Assembly: GCA_017626325.1 (NCBI GenBank)
Contig: JAGAIZ010000056.1
Coordinates: 1-37,375, forward strand
Length of the DNA: 37,375 bases
Reading direction: 5' to 3'
Origin: Lachnospiraceae bacterium
Lineage (GTDB): Bacteria; Bacillota; Clostridia; Lachnospirales; Lachnospiraceae
In this document: positions 26,065 to 33,334 of the stretch, piece after piece
Layout of the letters: the number at the start of each line of letters is the position of its first letter
Position numbering within the stretch: position 1 is the first letter of the stretch
Translations under genes and position numbers: made by a program
The notes under the pieces: model-generated
Told to the model about the DNA's origin: nothing
What the model saw: the letters and a program-made list of their open reading frames with translations, nothing else
Databases searched by the model: none

Positions 26065-26277
26065 CGATTGGCGAATTCTGTGAATGGATGATGCGGCATT
26101 AAGAATGCAGTCACGATTCCATTAAAATGGCAATAAGAATTTTCTTCTAACCTGTAATATGATAGTATGTCGTATTCACCAGGTTATGCGGTAACAGATC
26201 ATGTGCATGGCTTTGCTTCTTCAAAGGATTGTCAGCGGAGCGCAGTAGGAACATCGGTTGGTTTTGTACAAAATAGC
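26065..26277. other. Intergenic region with no supported gene
   Basis: I see no credible gene here. An open frame of 62 codons from 26167 has no ribosome binding site. TTTTGTACAAAA (26262-26273) is a 12-bp palindrome of unknown meaning. The region lies between the tandem repeat and a bidirectional terminator. Confidence 0.5.
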
Positions 26278-26318
26278 AGCCTGCCTGTACGGTCAAGTAC
26301 AAGGCAGGCTTATTTATT
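26278..26318. terminator. Bidirectional terminator at the end of the XRE gene
   Basis: AGCCTGCCTGTAC (26278-26290) pairs with GTACAAGGCAGGCT (26297-26310) with one bulged base and a 6-nt loop. TATTTATT follows on the plus strand and GCTATTTT on the minus strand. It overlaps the last base of the minus-strand stop codon. Confidence 0.8.
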
Positions 26319-26669
26319 GCGGTTCATAGAGTTGCGAAGCGATAACAACTCATAATAATCCAACAGCGCATCCATGTTCTGTTTATCGAGATCTAATGTA
26401 AGGTTTAAGAGATCGCCGGCAGTAAGGTCGGCGGCAAGCGGTTTGTTCAGGGTGCTGATGCTTGCTTTGTAATTCGTCCTCTGCAGCATATAATCCGTGG
26501 ACACATCGAAGAAATCGGCTAGCTTGATCAATGTGTTTAAGTCGGGCGAATGCACGCCCTTCTCATAATTAGAAATCGTCGCCACGGTTACCTTCAGGTA
26601 GTTAGCCACTTCTTTCTGCAGAAGCCCTCTTTCTTTGCGCAGTTCAGCCAGAAATTCACCAAATTCCAT
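26310..26669 (-). CDS. XRE family helix-turn-helix transcriptional regulator
   Basis: This small DNA-binding protein has about 119 residues. The HTH_3 domain spans about residues 4-58: FLAELRKERGLLQKEVANYL, then TVATISNYEKGVHSPDLNTLIKLADFFDVSTDYML, a textbook XRE fold. The C-terminal half is helical and unfamiliar. ATG 26669 begins just before the HTH and follows AGAAAGG at a longish 13 nt. An in-frame TTG at 26705 would add 12 residues, but no ribosome binding site precedes it. It stands alone on the minus strand, divergent from the ABC-F gene, with a 311-nt gap between them. Its target is unknown; regulation of itself or of the divergent gene is possible. Confidence 0.88.
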   Translation of the reverse strand: MEFGEFLAELRKERGLLQKEVANYLKVTVATISNYEKGVHSPDLNTLIKLADFFDVSTDYMLQRTNYKASISTLNKPLAADLTAGDLLNLTLDLDKQNMDALLDYYELLSLRNSMNRNK

Positions 26670-26851
26670 ATTTACAACTGTGCCTTTCTCTGCATGTATA
26701 GTCAATCGTTATATTTTCATCATATGTAAGATGTAATTTGTTCATATATTGTACTATATTCGCGTATAAAAGAACGTAAATTCAACGATTCGAATAAAAA
26801 ATAGAAGATAATAAACATATAATCAATGAAGCATTGAAAATAGAAACGGTA

Positions 26852-26880
26852 TTGTTGAAATGAACTGCCGATTGTATAAT
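26852..26880 (+). promoter_or_regulatory. Promoter of the ABC-F gene
   Basis: TTGTTG (26852-26857), 17 nt and TATAAT (26875-26880) are followed by a purine-rich leader of about 95 nt. The remaining part of the 26670-26980 gap is AT-rich and carries the presumed promoter of the divergent XRE gene, where TACAAT is a likely -10 around 26750. Confidence 0.6.
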
Positions 26881-26980
26881 ATATGCGAAATGGTGCGGGG
26901 AGAAATCCGACAGAAGCGACTGCGCAGAGGACAGAAAGCCGTAAGAACGATAAGAGAAAGAATTAGGAGAAAGAAGTAAT

Positions 26981-28537
26981 ATGAGTATATTGAACGTAGA
27001 ACATTTATCCCACGGGTTTGGAGACAGGGCGATTTTCCATGATGTGTCTTTCAGGCTCCTCAAGGGGGAGCATATCGGCTTAATCGGGGCGAACGGCGAA
27101 GGCAAGTCCACCTTTATGAATATCATCACAGGGAAGCTTACGCCCGACGAGGGCAAGGTGGAATGGGCCAGGAATGTGTGCGTTGGGTATCTGGATCAGC
27201 ATACGGTTCTGCAGAAGGGCATGACGATCAGGGAAGTGCTCTCGTCCGCTTTCGACCGTCTGTTTGAGATGGAAGCGCGGATGAATGAGATCTGCGATAA
27301 GATGGCGGATGCGTCTGAGACAGAACTGGACGCTTACATGGAGGAACTGGGAACCATACAGGACCTGCTTACAGTGCACGATTTCTATATGATTGACGCT
27401 AAGGTAGAGGAAGTGGCGCGGGCGTTAGGGCTGCTGGAACTGGGCCTGGATAAAGACGTGACGGACTTAAGCGGCGGCCAGCGCACCAAGGTCTTGTTAG
27501 GCAAGCTCCTGTTGGAGAAACCGGATATCCTGCTTCTGGACGAGCCTACCAATTATCTGGACAAGGAGCATATCGAGTGGCTGAAACGGTATCTGAACGA
27601 GTACGAGAACGCTTTTATTTTGATTTCTCATGATATCCCTTTCTTAAACAGCGTCATCAACCTGATTTATCACATGGATCATCAGGAATTGTGCCGGTAT
27701 GTGGGAGATTATGATAAGTTCAGAGAAGTCTATGAGATGAAGAAATCCCAGCAGGAGGCGGCTTATAATAAGCAGCAGAAGGAAATCGCGGAGCTGAAGG
27801 ACTTCGTGGCGCGCAATAAGGCGCGTGTGGCAACCCGCAATATGGCGATGTCGAGGCAGAAGAAGCTGGATAAGATGGACGTCATCGAATTGGCGGCGGA
27901 GAGACCGAAGCCGGAGTTCCATTTCCGGGAGGCGCGAACGCCGGGGCGCTATCTTTTCCAGACGAGGCGTTTGGTTATCGGCTATGAGGAACCCTTGTCC
28001 CGGGAACTGGATCTGGCAATGGAACGGGGGCAGAAGATCGTGCTGACGGGAGCCAACGGCATAGGCAAGACGACGCTGTTAAGGAGTATTCTGGGACTGG
28101 TCCCGCCGCTCTCCGGTGAGGTGGAACAGGGAGATTATCTGGAAATCGGCTATTTTGAGCAGGAAATGAGCCAGGATGTGAACACGACCTGCATCGAGGA
28201 AATCTGGCAGGAATTCCCGGGCTACAGTCAGTATGAGGTGCGCTCCGCCCTGGCGAAGTGCGGGCTGACGACTAAGCATATCGAGAGTAAGGTCAGGGTC
28301 TTAAGCGGCGGCGAGCAGGCGAAGGTGCGCCTGTGTAAGCTGATTAACAGGGAGAGCAATCTTCTGGTTCTGGATGAGCCGACGAATCATCTGGATGTGG
28401 ACGCGAAAGAGGAATTGAAGAGGGCTTTGCAGGCTTATAAAGGAAGCATTCTGATGGTGTGTCACGAGCCGGAGTTCTATGAGGGGCTTGCCACGGAGGT
28501 ATGGGATTGTACCGAGTGGACGACGAAGGTGGTGTAG
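26981..28537 (+). CDS. ABC-F family ATPase, YfmM-like
   Basis: This 518-residue soluble protein has two ABC domains and no membrane segment. Domain 1 has Walker A GANGEGKST (about 38-46), LSGGQRTK and ILLLDEPTNYLD. A charged linker of about 80 residues (KSQQEAAYNKQQKEIAELKD onward) precedes domain 2 with GANGIGKTT, LSGGEQAKVRL and LLVLDEPTNHLD. Length and sequence match B. subtilis YfmM closely, as I remember it. ABC-F proteins act on ribosomes, at the E site, rescuing stalled translation or protecting from antibiotics. YfmM-type proteins are generally housekeeping rather than resistance factors. The start ATG 26981 follows TTAGGAGAAAG. Confidence 0.9.
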   Translation: MSILNVEHLSHGFGDRAIFHDVSFRLLKGEHIGLIGANGEGKSTFMNIITGKLTPDEGKVEWARNVCVGYLDQHTVLQKGMTIREVLSSAFDRLFEMEARMNEICDKMADASETELDAYMEELGTIQDLLTVHDFYMIDAKVEEVARALGLLELGLDKDVTDLSGGQRTKVLLGKLLLEKPDILLLDEPTNYLDKEHIEWLKRYLNEYENAFILISHDIPFLNSVINLIYHMDHQELCRYVGDYDKFREVYEMKKSQQEAAYNKQQKEIAELKDFVARNKARVATRNMAMSRQKKLDKMDVIELAAERPKPEFHFREARTPGRYLFQTRRLVIGYEEPLSRELDLAMERGQKIVLTGANGIGKTTLLRSILGLVPPLSGEVEQGDYLEIGYFEQEMSQDVNTTCIEEIWQEFPGYSQYEVRSALAKCGLTTKHIESKVRVLSGGEQAKVRLCKLINRESNLLVLDEPTNHLDVDAKEELKRALQAYKGSILMVCHEPEFYEGLATEVWDCTEWTTKVV

Positions 28538-28589
28538 ATGATGAACTGTTACGTGTGCTTAGCGAAGATGGTGAGTTGGCCCGTTTGAC

Positions 28590-28618
28590 TTGTGTTTGCG
28601 GTTTGGTTAGAGTACAAT
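28590..28618 (+). promoter_or_regulatory. Candidate promoter of map
   Basis: TTGTGT (28590-28595), 17 nt and TACAAT (28613-28618) lie about 90 nt before the methionine aminopeptidase start. A TTGACT a few bases upstream is too far from this -10 to pair with it. Confidence 0.5.
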
Positions 28619-28705
28619 AGGTACTGGCAGACTGCAGCGAAGAAGAGACAGGAGTCGTTGCGAAGAATAAGTAAGCAGAACAGGTAAGAAAATAGGTAAA
28701 AGGAA

Positions 28706-29575
28706 ATGAAGCTGGGAAGAAATGATTACTGCTGGTGCGGAAGCGGCAGAAAATATAAGTCATGTCATATGACGATGGATCAGAAAATAGAAAGCTATGC
28801 GCTGAAAGGACATATGGTTCCGGATCATGATATGATCAAGACGCCGGAACAGATCGAGGGCATTCGTGAGAGCAGCAAGCTTAACATAGCGATATTGGAT
28901 GAGATCGGGAAGCGGATTCATGTAGGCATGAGCACGGAAGAAATCGACCGGATTGTCTATACGATGACCACGGAGATGGGAGGCATTCCGGCGCCGCTTA
29001 ATTATGAGGGCTTTCCCAAAAGCGTCTGTACCTCTATCAATGAGGTGGTATGCCACGGAATCCCCTGTAAGGAAAGGCTGCTTCAGGATGGAGATATTGT
29101 GAACGTGGACGTTTCCACAATTTATAAGGGATATTTCTCGGATTCTTCCCGCATGTATATGCTCGGCAATGTGTCAGAGGATAAGCAGAGACTGGTGCGC
29201 GTAGCAAAAGAGTGTATTGACGTGGGATTAGAACAGGTAAAGCCGTGGAATTTCCTCGGGGATATGGCACAGGCAATAAACGATCATGCCAGAGCCAACG
29301 GTTATTCCATTGTACGGGAGATCGGCGGACACGGAGTCGGGCTGGAGTTCCATGAGGAGCCCTTTGTCAGTTATGTGACGACGAAAGGAACGGAGATGCT
29401 GATGGCGCCGGGGATGGTGTTCACGATAGAGCCTATGGTCAATATGGGTAAGGCGGATATCTATATCGACGATGACGATGGCTGGACTATTTATACAGAG
29501 GACGGGAAGCCGTCCGCACAATGGGAAGTGACGCTGGCCGTGACGGAGAAAGGATACGAGATATTGACCTATTAG
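28706..29575 (+). CDS. map: Type I methionyl aminopeptidase with N-terminal SEC-C zinc motif
   Basis: This 289-residue cytoplasmic enzyme removes the initiator Met from new proteins. Residues 1-21 form a SEC-C zinc-binding motif (Cys9, Cys11, Cys20, His21), as in SecA, and could help ribosome association. The catalytic pita-bread fold follows, with metal ligands in GDIVNVDVS (Asp), GYFSDSSR (Asp), GGHGVGLEFHEEP (His), FTIEPMV (Glu) and QWEVTLAVTE (Glu), and the substrate-pocket His in VVCHGIP. The SEC-C form is known in Clostridia and some Actinobacteria, and is often an extra copy beside a short MAP in the ribosomal protein operon. The start follows AAAAGGAAATG with little spacing. Confidence 0.95.
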   Translation: MKLGRNDYCWCGSGRKYKSCHMTMDQKIESYALKGHMVPDHDMIKTPEQIEGIRESSKLNIAILDEIGKRIHVGMSTEEIDRIVYTMTTEMGGIPAPLNYEGFPKSVCTSINEVVCHGIPCKERLLQDGDIVNVDVSTIYKGYFSDSSRMYMLGNVSEDKQRLVRVAKECIDVGLEQVKPWNFLGDMAQAINDHARANGYSIVREIGGHGVGLEFHEEPFVSYVTTKGTEMLMAPGMVFTIEPMVNMGKADIYIDDDDGWTIYTEDGKPSAQWEVTLAVTEKGYEILTY

Positions 29576-29656
29576 GGAATTTTCTTCGGCGGCGTTGTGA
29601 TCATTAAAAATTTTTTGCTGAATGTTTTGGCAAACGATATTTCGTTTGTGAGTATG

Positions 29657-29703
29657 AAATCCAGTGTACATCGGCTGTTTGGGTGTGCGCTGGATTTTTT
29701 GTT
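29657..29703 (+). terminator. Terminator downstream of map
   Basis: AAATCCAG plus GTACA (29657-29670) pair with TGTGC plus CTGGATTT (29684-29697) around one T-G juxtaposition and a 13-nt loop, followed by TTTG. The rest of the 29576-29890 gap has no gene that I support, and it should hold the promoter of the next operon. Confidence 0.75.
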
Positions 29704-29890
29704 AAGAAATTTTGTGCAATATTCCGGTATTGTAAATGATTGTCCGTTCTGGTATGGTATCTATACAATCTTTGGAACCATCTTAAAGTATACTTTATTC
29801 CGTATTATCGAATCCTGTAAATACGGGTCTACGGCAGATCGCCGCTTATTTCCAAATGTTGCAATCAGGAGAAGCAGAAGAGGAGAAATT

Positions 29891-29938
29891 ATGTATGTAA
29901 ACGTTAGCAGACTGAAAGGGAGGCATAGTTACCGATGA
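29891..29938 (+). CDS. 15-codon upstream ORF overlapping the coiled-coil protein gene
   Basis: The ORF encodes MYVNVSRLKGRHSYR. It starts 4 nt after AGAGGAGAAATT, one of the better ribosome binding sites nearby. Its stop TGA overlaps the next ATG in an ATGA junction (29935-29938). Its own codons for KGR contain AAAGGGAGG, the ribosome binding site of the next gene. That is the layout of a translationally coupled leader. An in-frame extension upstream to 29597 crosses the terminator and has no ribosome binding site. The peptide has no recognisable domain, and its translation is an inference. Confidence 0.45.
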   Translation: MYVNVSRLKGRHSYR

Positions 29939-30801
29939 GAGAATTTATGACCAGGCTGTCAGATTATTTGGATGAAAAGCGGAATGATCCGCAGAGAGGA
30001 GACAACAGACTAAGCATTGTGTTGATTGGAGCAACCGCTGTGGTCATTATCGTGGTGTTGATTCTGCTTCTGTGCGGTTATGTGGCGCAGGAGAAGAGGA
30101 AACGCGAGGATGTCTATGAGAATCAGACGGCCGAAGGGCAGACGACAGAAGCGCAGACAGCAGAAACGCAGGAGATCGATACTTACGAGGAGGAGCCGGA
30201 GATTTATATGGCGGATGATTCCGGTACGGAGGAACTCAGACAGGAATACCTGACAAGCATCCGGTATCTGGGAGACAAAGTGGAAGAACTGCTGCAGACC
30301 ATGACGCAGGTACAGCAGAGCCTTGAGCAGACGATCGTGCAGTATCAGCAGGAGGATTCCGCCATAAGGCAAGAAATCAGCGTGCTGCATCAGGAAGTCA
30401 GCACGATTGTGCAGAACCTGAAAGAGACGCAGAATAAGCTGTATGATCTGACAGATATCGTCCAGGTATTGGATCAGGAGAAGATTCCGCTTATTCAACA
30501 GCAGATACAGGAGATTAAGCAGGATATGGGACAGGTGCATACGGACATAGCAGGCATCTATAAGCAGATTGCTGCCCTGAAAAAGGAAGACGAGAAGCTG
30601 TGGGCGCAGATTGGCGCGCTGGAAGAAAATCTGGAGACCGCTATGAATCAGAATATTACGGAAGTCAATAATCAATTGGATGTGCTGCTTGCCCAATTGG
30701 AGACGGTGGAGAGCAGAATATATAATCTGGCTTCCCAGACATTGAAATATCACTATGACGCGGCAAGCAATACGTTGTATCTCATGCCTTATGAGGAGTA
30801 G
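29935..30801 (+). CDS. Membrane-anchored coiled-coil protein of unknown function
   Basis: I do not recognise this family. The 288-residue protein has a basic cytoplasmic N-terminus (1-24), one TM helix (about 25-47: IVLIGATAVVIIVVLILLL), a Thr/Glu/Gln-rich low-complexity linker (about 58-90) and a long coiled coil (about 95-265) rich in Gln and Glu with heptad-like hydrophobics. It ends in a short YHYDAASNTLYLMPYEE tail that looks folded rather than coiled. It would project a long rod outside the membrane. AAAGGGAGG lies about 11 nt before ATG 29935, which overlaps a 15-codon upstream ORF. Two secreted paralogous proteins follow on the same strand, and a surface or cell-envelope structure shared by all three is a guess from position. 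Confidence 0.75.
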   Translation: MREFMTRLSDYLDEKRNDPQRGDNRLSIVLIGATAVVIIVVLILLLCGYVAQEKRKREDVYENQTAEGQTTEAQTAETQEIDTYEEEPEIYMADDSGTEELRQEYLTSIRYLGDKVEELLQTMTQVQQSLEQTIVQYQQEDSAIRQEISVLHQEVSTIVQNLKETQNKLYDLTDIVQVLDQEKIPLIQQQIQEIKQDMGQVHTDIAGIYKQIAALKKEDEKLWAQIGALEENLETAMNQNITEVNNQLDVLLAQLETVESRIYNLASQTLKYHYDAASNTLYLMPYEE

Positions 30802-30840
30802 GCAGCGACCGGGTGAAGGATCGGGAGAGATGATAATTAC

Positions 30841-31070
30841 AAAATAAAATCATAGGCATTTGCGAAACTCTTCACAGCATAACTTTAATTGTGTAAATTG
30901 CATAACCATAAGCAGCCCCTTGGAAGACGCCGGTACTTGGCGAGGTTTTTTCGAGCCTAGTATCCGTTGCGTCTGGAACGGAGCAAAAGCGCGGCTGTGC
31001 TGGTTATACAATTTGTGCAATTTCAACAAGGATGAAGGAGTTTCGCAATTACCTAAAATAAAATCATAGG
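30841..31070. mobile_element. MITE-like palindromic element flanked by direct repeats
   Basis: AAAATAAAATCATAGG occurs at 30841-30856 and again at 31055-31070. Between the copies a region of about 200 bp (30854-31054) is one long imperfect inverted repeat. Its outer arms share TTGCGAAACTC (read on opposite strands) and further inward AATTG...AAATTG and ATAACCA. The centre folds again, with AGACGC (30924-30929) pairing with GCGTCT (30969-30974). No ORF with a ribosome binding site is inside. Terminal inverted repeats, no coding capacity and a flanking duplication are the marks of a non-autonomous transposable element. A structured noncoding RNA is the alternative reading. It sits just before the ribosome binding site of the next gene. 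Confidence 0.55.
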
Positions 31071-31090
31071 AAAAGGAGCATCAGTTATAC

Positions 31091-31687
31091 ATGGATAAAA
31101 GTAAGAAAATAGTACTGTCAATATTAACGGGTATCTTATTGCTGGCGGCAGGCATGGTCACGGCGGCGGCCAGCGAACCGGAGCAGTTTCGCAGCAGGGG
31201 CTCCATCCGATACCAGGACAGCAGCGGCGAGGAAATCATATGGGACGCCGGAGATCTGGACATGCTTTTTCAATATGCCGCTGAGGGCAAGGCGGGGATG
31301 TCCCGCGCACTTGGCGGCGTAGGAACGAAATTCGTACGGTCAAAAGGAGAGTGGCGGTTTACCAGGAATCCGCAGACGGAGGCTGAAATCGTCTCGATCG
31401 AGACGGCCGGGCAGATGCGGGAGATTACCTTTGATCTTATATTGCAAGCGTTGGAGCAGTCCCAGACTCTGCCGGAAGAGTATACGGAGGAATATACGCT
31501 TGCCTCGTCGGATAATCTGACGCTTGGCAGGGCGGCGTGGTCAGACGGCAGTCTGCTGCGCGGCAACAATCATGATCTGATGGAGAGTTATCTGAAGGGC
31601 TGGCTGGAAGGAAGCGGTTATAAAGAATATGAACCATTGTATGACGGGGAAGGCAGGTGGATTGGTTATCGTGGAAAAGAAACGTAA
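31091..31687 (+). CDS. Secreted protein of unknown function (short paralogue)
   Basis: I do not recognise this family. The 198-residue protein has a clear signal peptide (MDKSKKIVLSILTGILLLAA, cleavage probably after TAAAS near residue 28). The mature part holds SIRYQDSSGEEIIWDAGDL, a Phe/Arg-rich middle and a conserved-looking LTLGRAAWSDGSLLRGN (about 145-161), then ends in a hydrophilic tail. The same order of motifs appears in the next gene (DAADL, EQSQTVP, ISLGKAAWADGILLLGN), so the two are paralogues from a duplication. AAAGGAG lies about 12 nt before ATG 31091 and directly after the palindromic element. The 3' end overlaps the next gene. No catalytic motif is visible. Confidence 0.75.
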   Translation: MDKSKKIVLSILTGILLLAAGMVTAAASEPEQFRSRGSIRYQDSSGEEIIWDAGDLDMLFQYAAEGKAGMSRALGGVGTKFVRSKGEWRFTRNPQTEAEIVSIETAGQMREITFDLILQALEQSQTLPEEYTEEYTLASSDNLTLGRAAWSDGSLLRGNNHDLMESYLKGWLEGSGYKEYEPLYDGEGRWIGYRGKET

Positions 31688-32882
31688 TTTTTGCAGTAAA
31701 TTGGTGCTGATCGGGGTGTTGGTCGGAGGACTTGTGACAAGCTGTCCCTGCAGGCTTCCGGCTATGGCGGCGGAAGAAGGCAGTCCGTCAGGCCGTATTC
31801 GCAGTACCGGCAGAATGGAGTACGGGGAAGTGGTCCTGGATGCGGCGGATTTGGAGGATATCTGTGCCTACATTACAGAGAAACAGAATGCGGCGTCGGA
31901 TATTCTGCTGCGGCTGGGCGCCAGATTCAGGCAGAATGGCGGTGAGATTGAGATAGACAGAAATCCTGATTCCGCACAGGGAGAAATTGACAGGAGCAAG
32001 CTGAACTGGGAATTGTTAAATAAGGCGGCGGAACAGTCCCAGACCGTCCCGGTGTCGCTTCCGGTGCTGCATCCGGAATATGCTATGAGGATTGAAGGCG
32101 TGGAGGAAAGGACGGATGATTACGAGACTGCCGTCGCGGACAATATTTCTCTTGGAAAGGCTGCCTGGGCGGACGGCATTCTTCTGCTTGGTAATGGAGC
32201 GGATAACGACAAAGCCTATAGGCAGGGCTTAAAGGACGGAGAGCAGGGGAGTGTGCCTGGGATCCTGTATCCGGTCTACGCGGCAGAGGAGGTGATGTTG
32301 GAAGTCAGGCATGTGCACATAGGAACGGAAGAAGACGTGGAGGGGACAAACGGCTGCTATCACAATTATTCCGAGACGAAGAAGGAAGAGAAGAAATGCG
32401 GCAGGACGCTGCATCAAACGCCGAAGGTGTGGTATCCTGACGACAGCAATCCGGACGGCGGCAGTTGGCATGGAGGTTACTATACCTGCGGAACGCATGG
32501 CGGTACTTACAGTTCGTCGGGGACCTGTCCGCATAAAAGCGTTACCAAGACTACGATCTGGCATCATGATATTACCTGTGGACTGACTGACGTCGTTTAT
32601 GCCGTCATTCATATCAGAGGAAACGATGCGGATTATTATGACAGAGCCATACTTCTGGAGGCAGAGCTGGAGGAACGTGAAGGGTATGAGCAGTTCGCGT
32701 GGCAGGAAGGAGACGAGCTGTTATGGACGGATGCGGAGAATAATCTTCTGGGAATCGGTTCCGAACTGACGGTGGAGGCGCCGGGAGTATATCAATGTTG
32801 TATAAACGTGGCAAACACGGATATAGATATAAGGTCAGCCGATGTGGAAGTAGCTGTTGTGGGCCTGGTGCTGCCCAGGTAA
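31671..32882 (+). CDS. Secreted protein of unknown function with Cys/His-rich domain (long paralogue)
   Basis: I do not recognise this family. From GTG 31671 the protein has about 403 residues: a signal peptide (KKR, a hydrophobic core, cleavage near PAMAA), a domain shared with the previous gene (DAADL, EQSQTVP, ISLGKAAWADG), and then an extra C-terminal part. The extra part includes a Cys/His-rich stretch with GCYHNY, KKCGRTLHQ, YTCGTHGG, TCPHKS and HHDITCGL, which could bind metal or form disulfides. The final 110 residues look beta-rich. In-frame starts at 31629, 31641 and 31662 also exist. GTG 31671 is preferred because it gives a normal signal peptide and follows AGGTGG. It overlaps the previous gene by 17 nt, so the two are coupled. 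Confidence 0.75.
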   Translation: MEKKRNFCSKLVLIGVLVGGLVTSCPCRLPAMAAEEGSPSGRIRSTGRMEYGEVVLDAADLEDICAYITEKQNAASDILLRLGARFRQNGGEIEIDRNPDSAQGEIDRSKLNWELLNKAAEQSQTVPVSLPVLHPEYAMRIEGVEERTDDYETAVADNISLGKAAWADGILLLGNGADNDKAYRQGLKDGEQGSVPGILYPVYAAEEVMLEVRHVHIGTEEDVEGTNGCYHNYSETKKEEKKCGRTLHQTPKVWYPDDSNPDGGSWHGGYYTCGTHGGTYSSSGTCPHKSVTKTTIWHHDITCGLTDVVYAVIHIRGNDADYYDRAILLEAELEEREGYEQFAWQEGDELLWTDAENNLLGIGSELTVEAPGVYQCCINVANTDIDIRSADVEVAVVGLVLPR

Positions 32883-32964
32883 AGCAGGATGCAGGTAAAG
32901 TAAGATCTGCCGGGAGTAATTGACAATCCCCCTTCTTTATGATAGGCTTACAATAATAGGTTAC

Positions 32965-33305
32965 AACAGTCAAAGCAGTGACGAAGAGAGTACGTGTGTG
33001 GCAGCTTTACAGAGAACTTCCCGATTTACGGTATGGATAGGACGTCTGAATCAGAGACGGCGATACGGTCAAGCGGCTGAGAGGGAAGAAGGGAAAACAT
33101 ACGGAATATGGCTTCTGAGCAGTGCGTCTGAACCGGGCGGTTAGGGCGCAACAGGATCCGCCTGTTATAGCGGCAGAGTATGGTAGTACTCATTGAGGCT
33201 GATTCCGTGAGGAATCGGTGAAGAGAAGTGGTAACACGGTATATTCCCGTCTTCTTGTATTCATTATCTGTGTGTGATGAATGTAAGAGGGCGGTTTTTA
33301 TTTTA
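32965..33305 (+). promoter_or_regulatory. Methionine-specific T-box riboswitch upstream of metG
   Basis: Stem I begins with GTGACGAAGAGAGTA (32979-32992), the K-turn and loop E sequence of T-boxes. CGTGTGT (32993-32999) pairs with ACATACG (33097-33103), and the following GAATATGG places AUG (33108-33110) as the specifier codon, with CTTCTGAGC closing the K-turn. GATTCC/GGAATC (33201-33216) is Stem III. The T-box bulge UGGU (33229-33232) in AGAAGTGGTAACACGG matches an ACCA tRNA end. The terminator pairs 33247-33264 with 33277-33294 over 18 bp including G-U pairs, then TTTTTATTTT. Uncharged tRNA-Met would favour readthrough into metG. A promoter may be TTGACA (32920-32925) with a poor TAGGCT (32943-32948). 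Confidence 0.92.
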
Positions 33306-33334
33306 ACGATACAGACAACAGAAGGGAGCTTATC

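Noticed and set aside
26167-26355. 62-codon open frame between the 35-bp repeats and the XRE gene
   Set aside because: It lacks a ribosome binding site and overlaps the bidirectional terminator and the end of the XRE gene.
29597-29938. 113-codon open frame upstream of the coiled-coil protein gene
   Set aside because: It runs through an intrinsic terminator and has no ribosome binding site. Only its last 15 codons, from ATG 29891, have one, and these are reported as an upstream ORF.
30860-31069. 69-codon open frame within the palindromic element
   Set aside because: No ribosome binding site, no recognisable protein features, and the sequence is explained by the inverted repeat.
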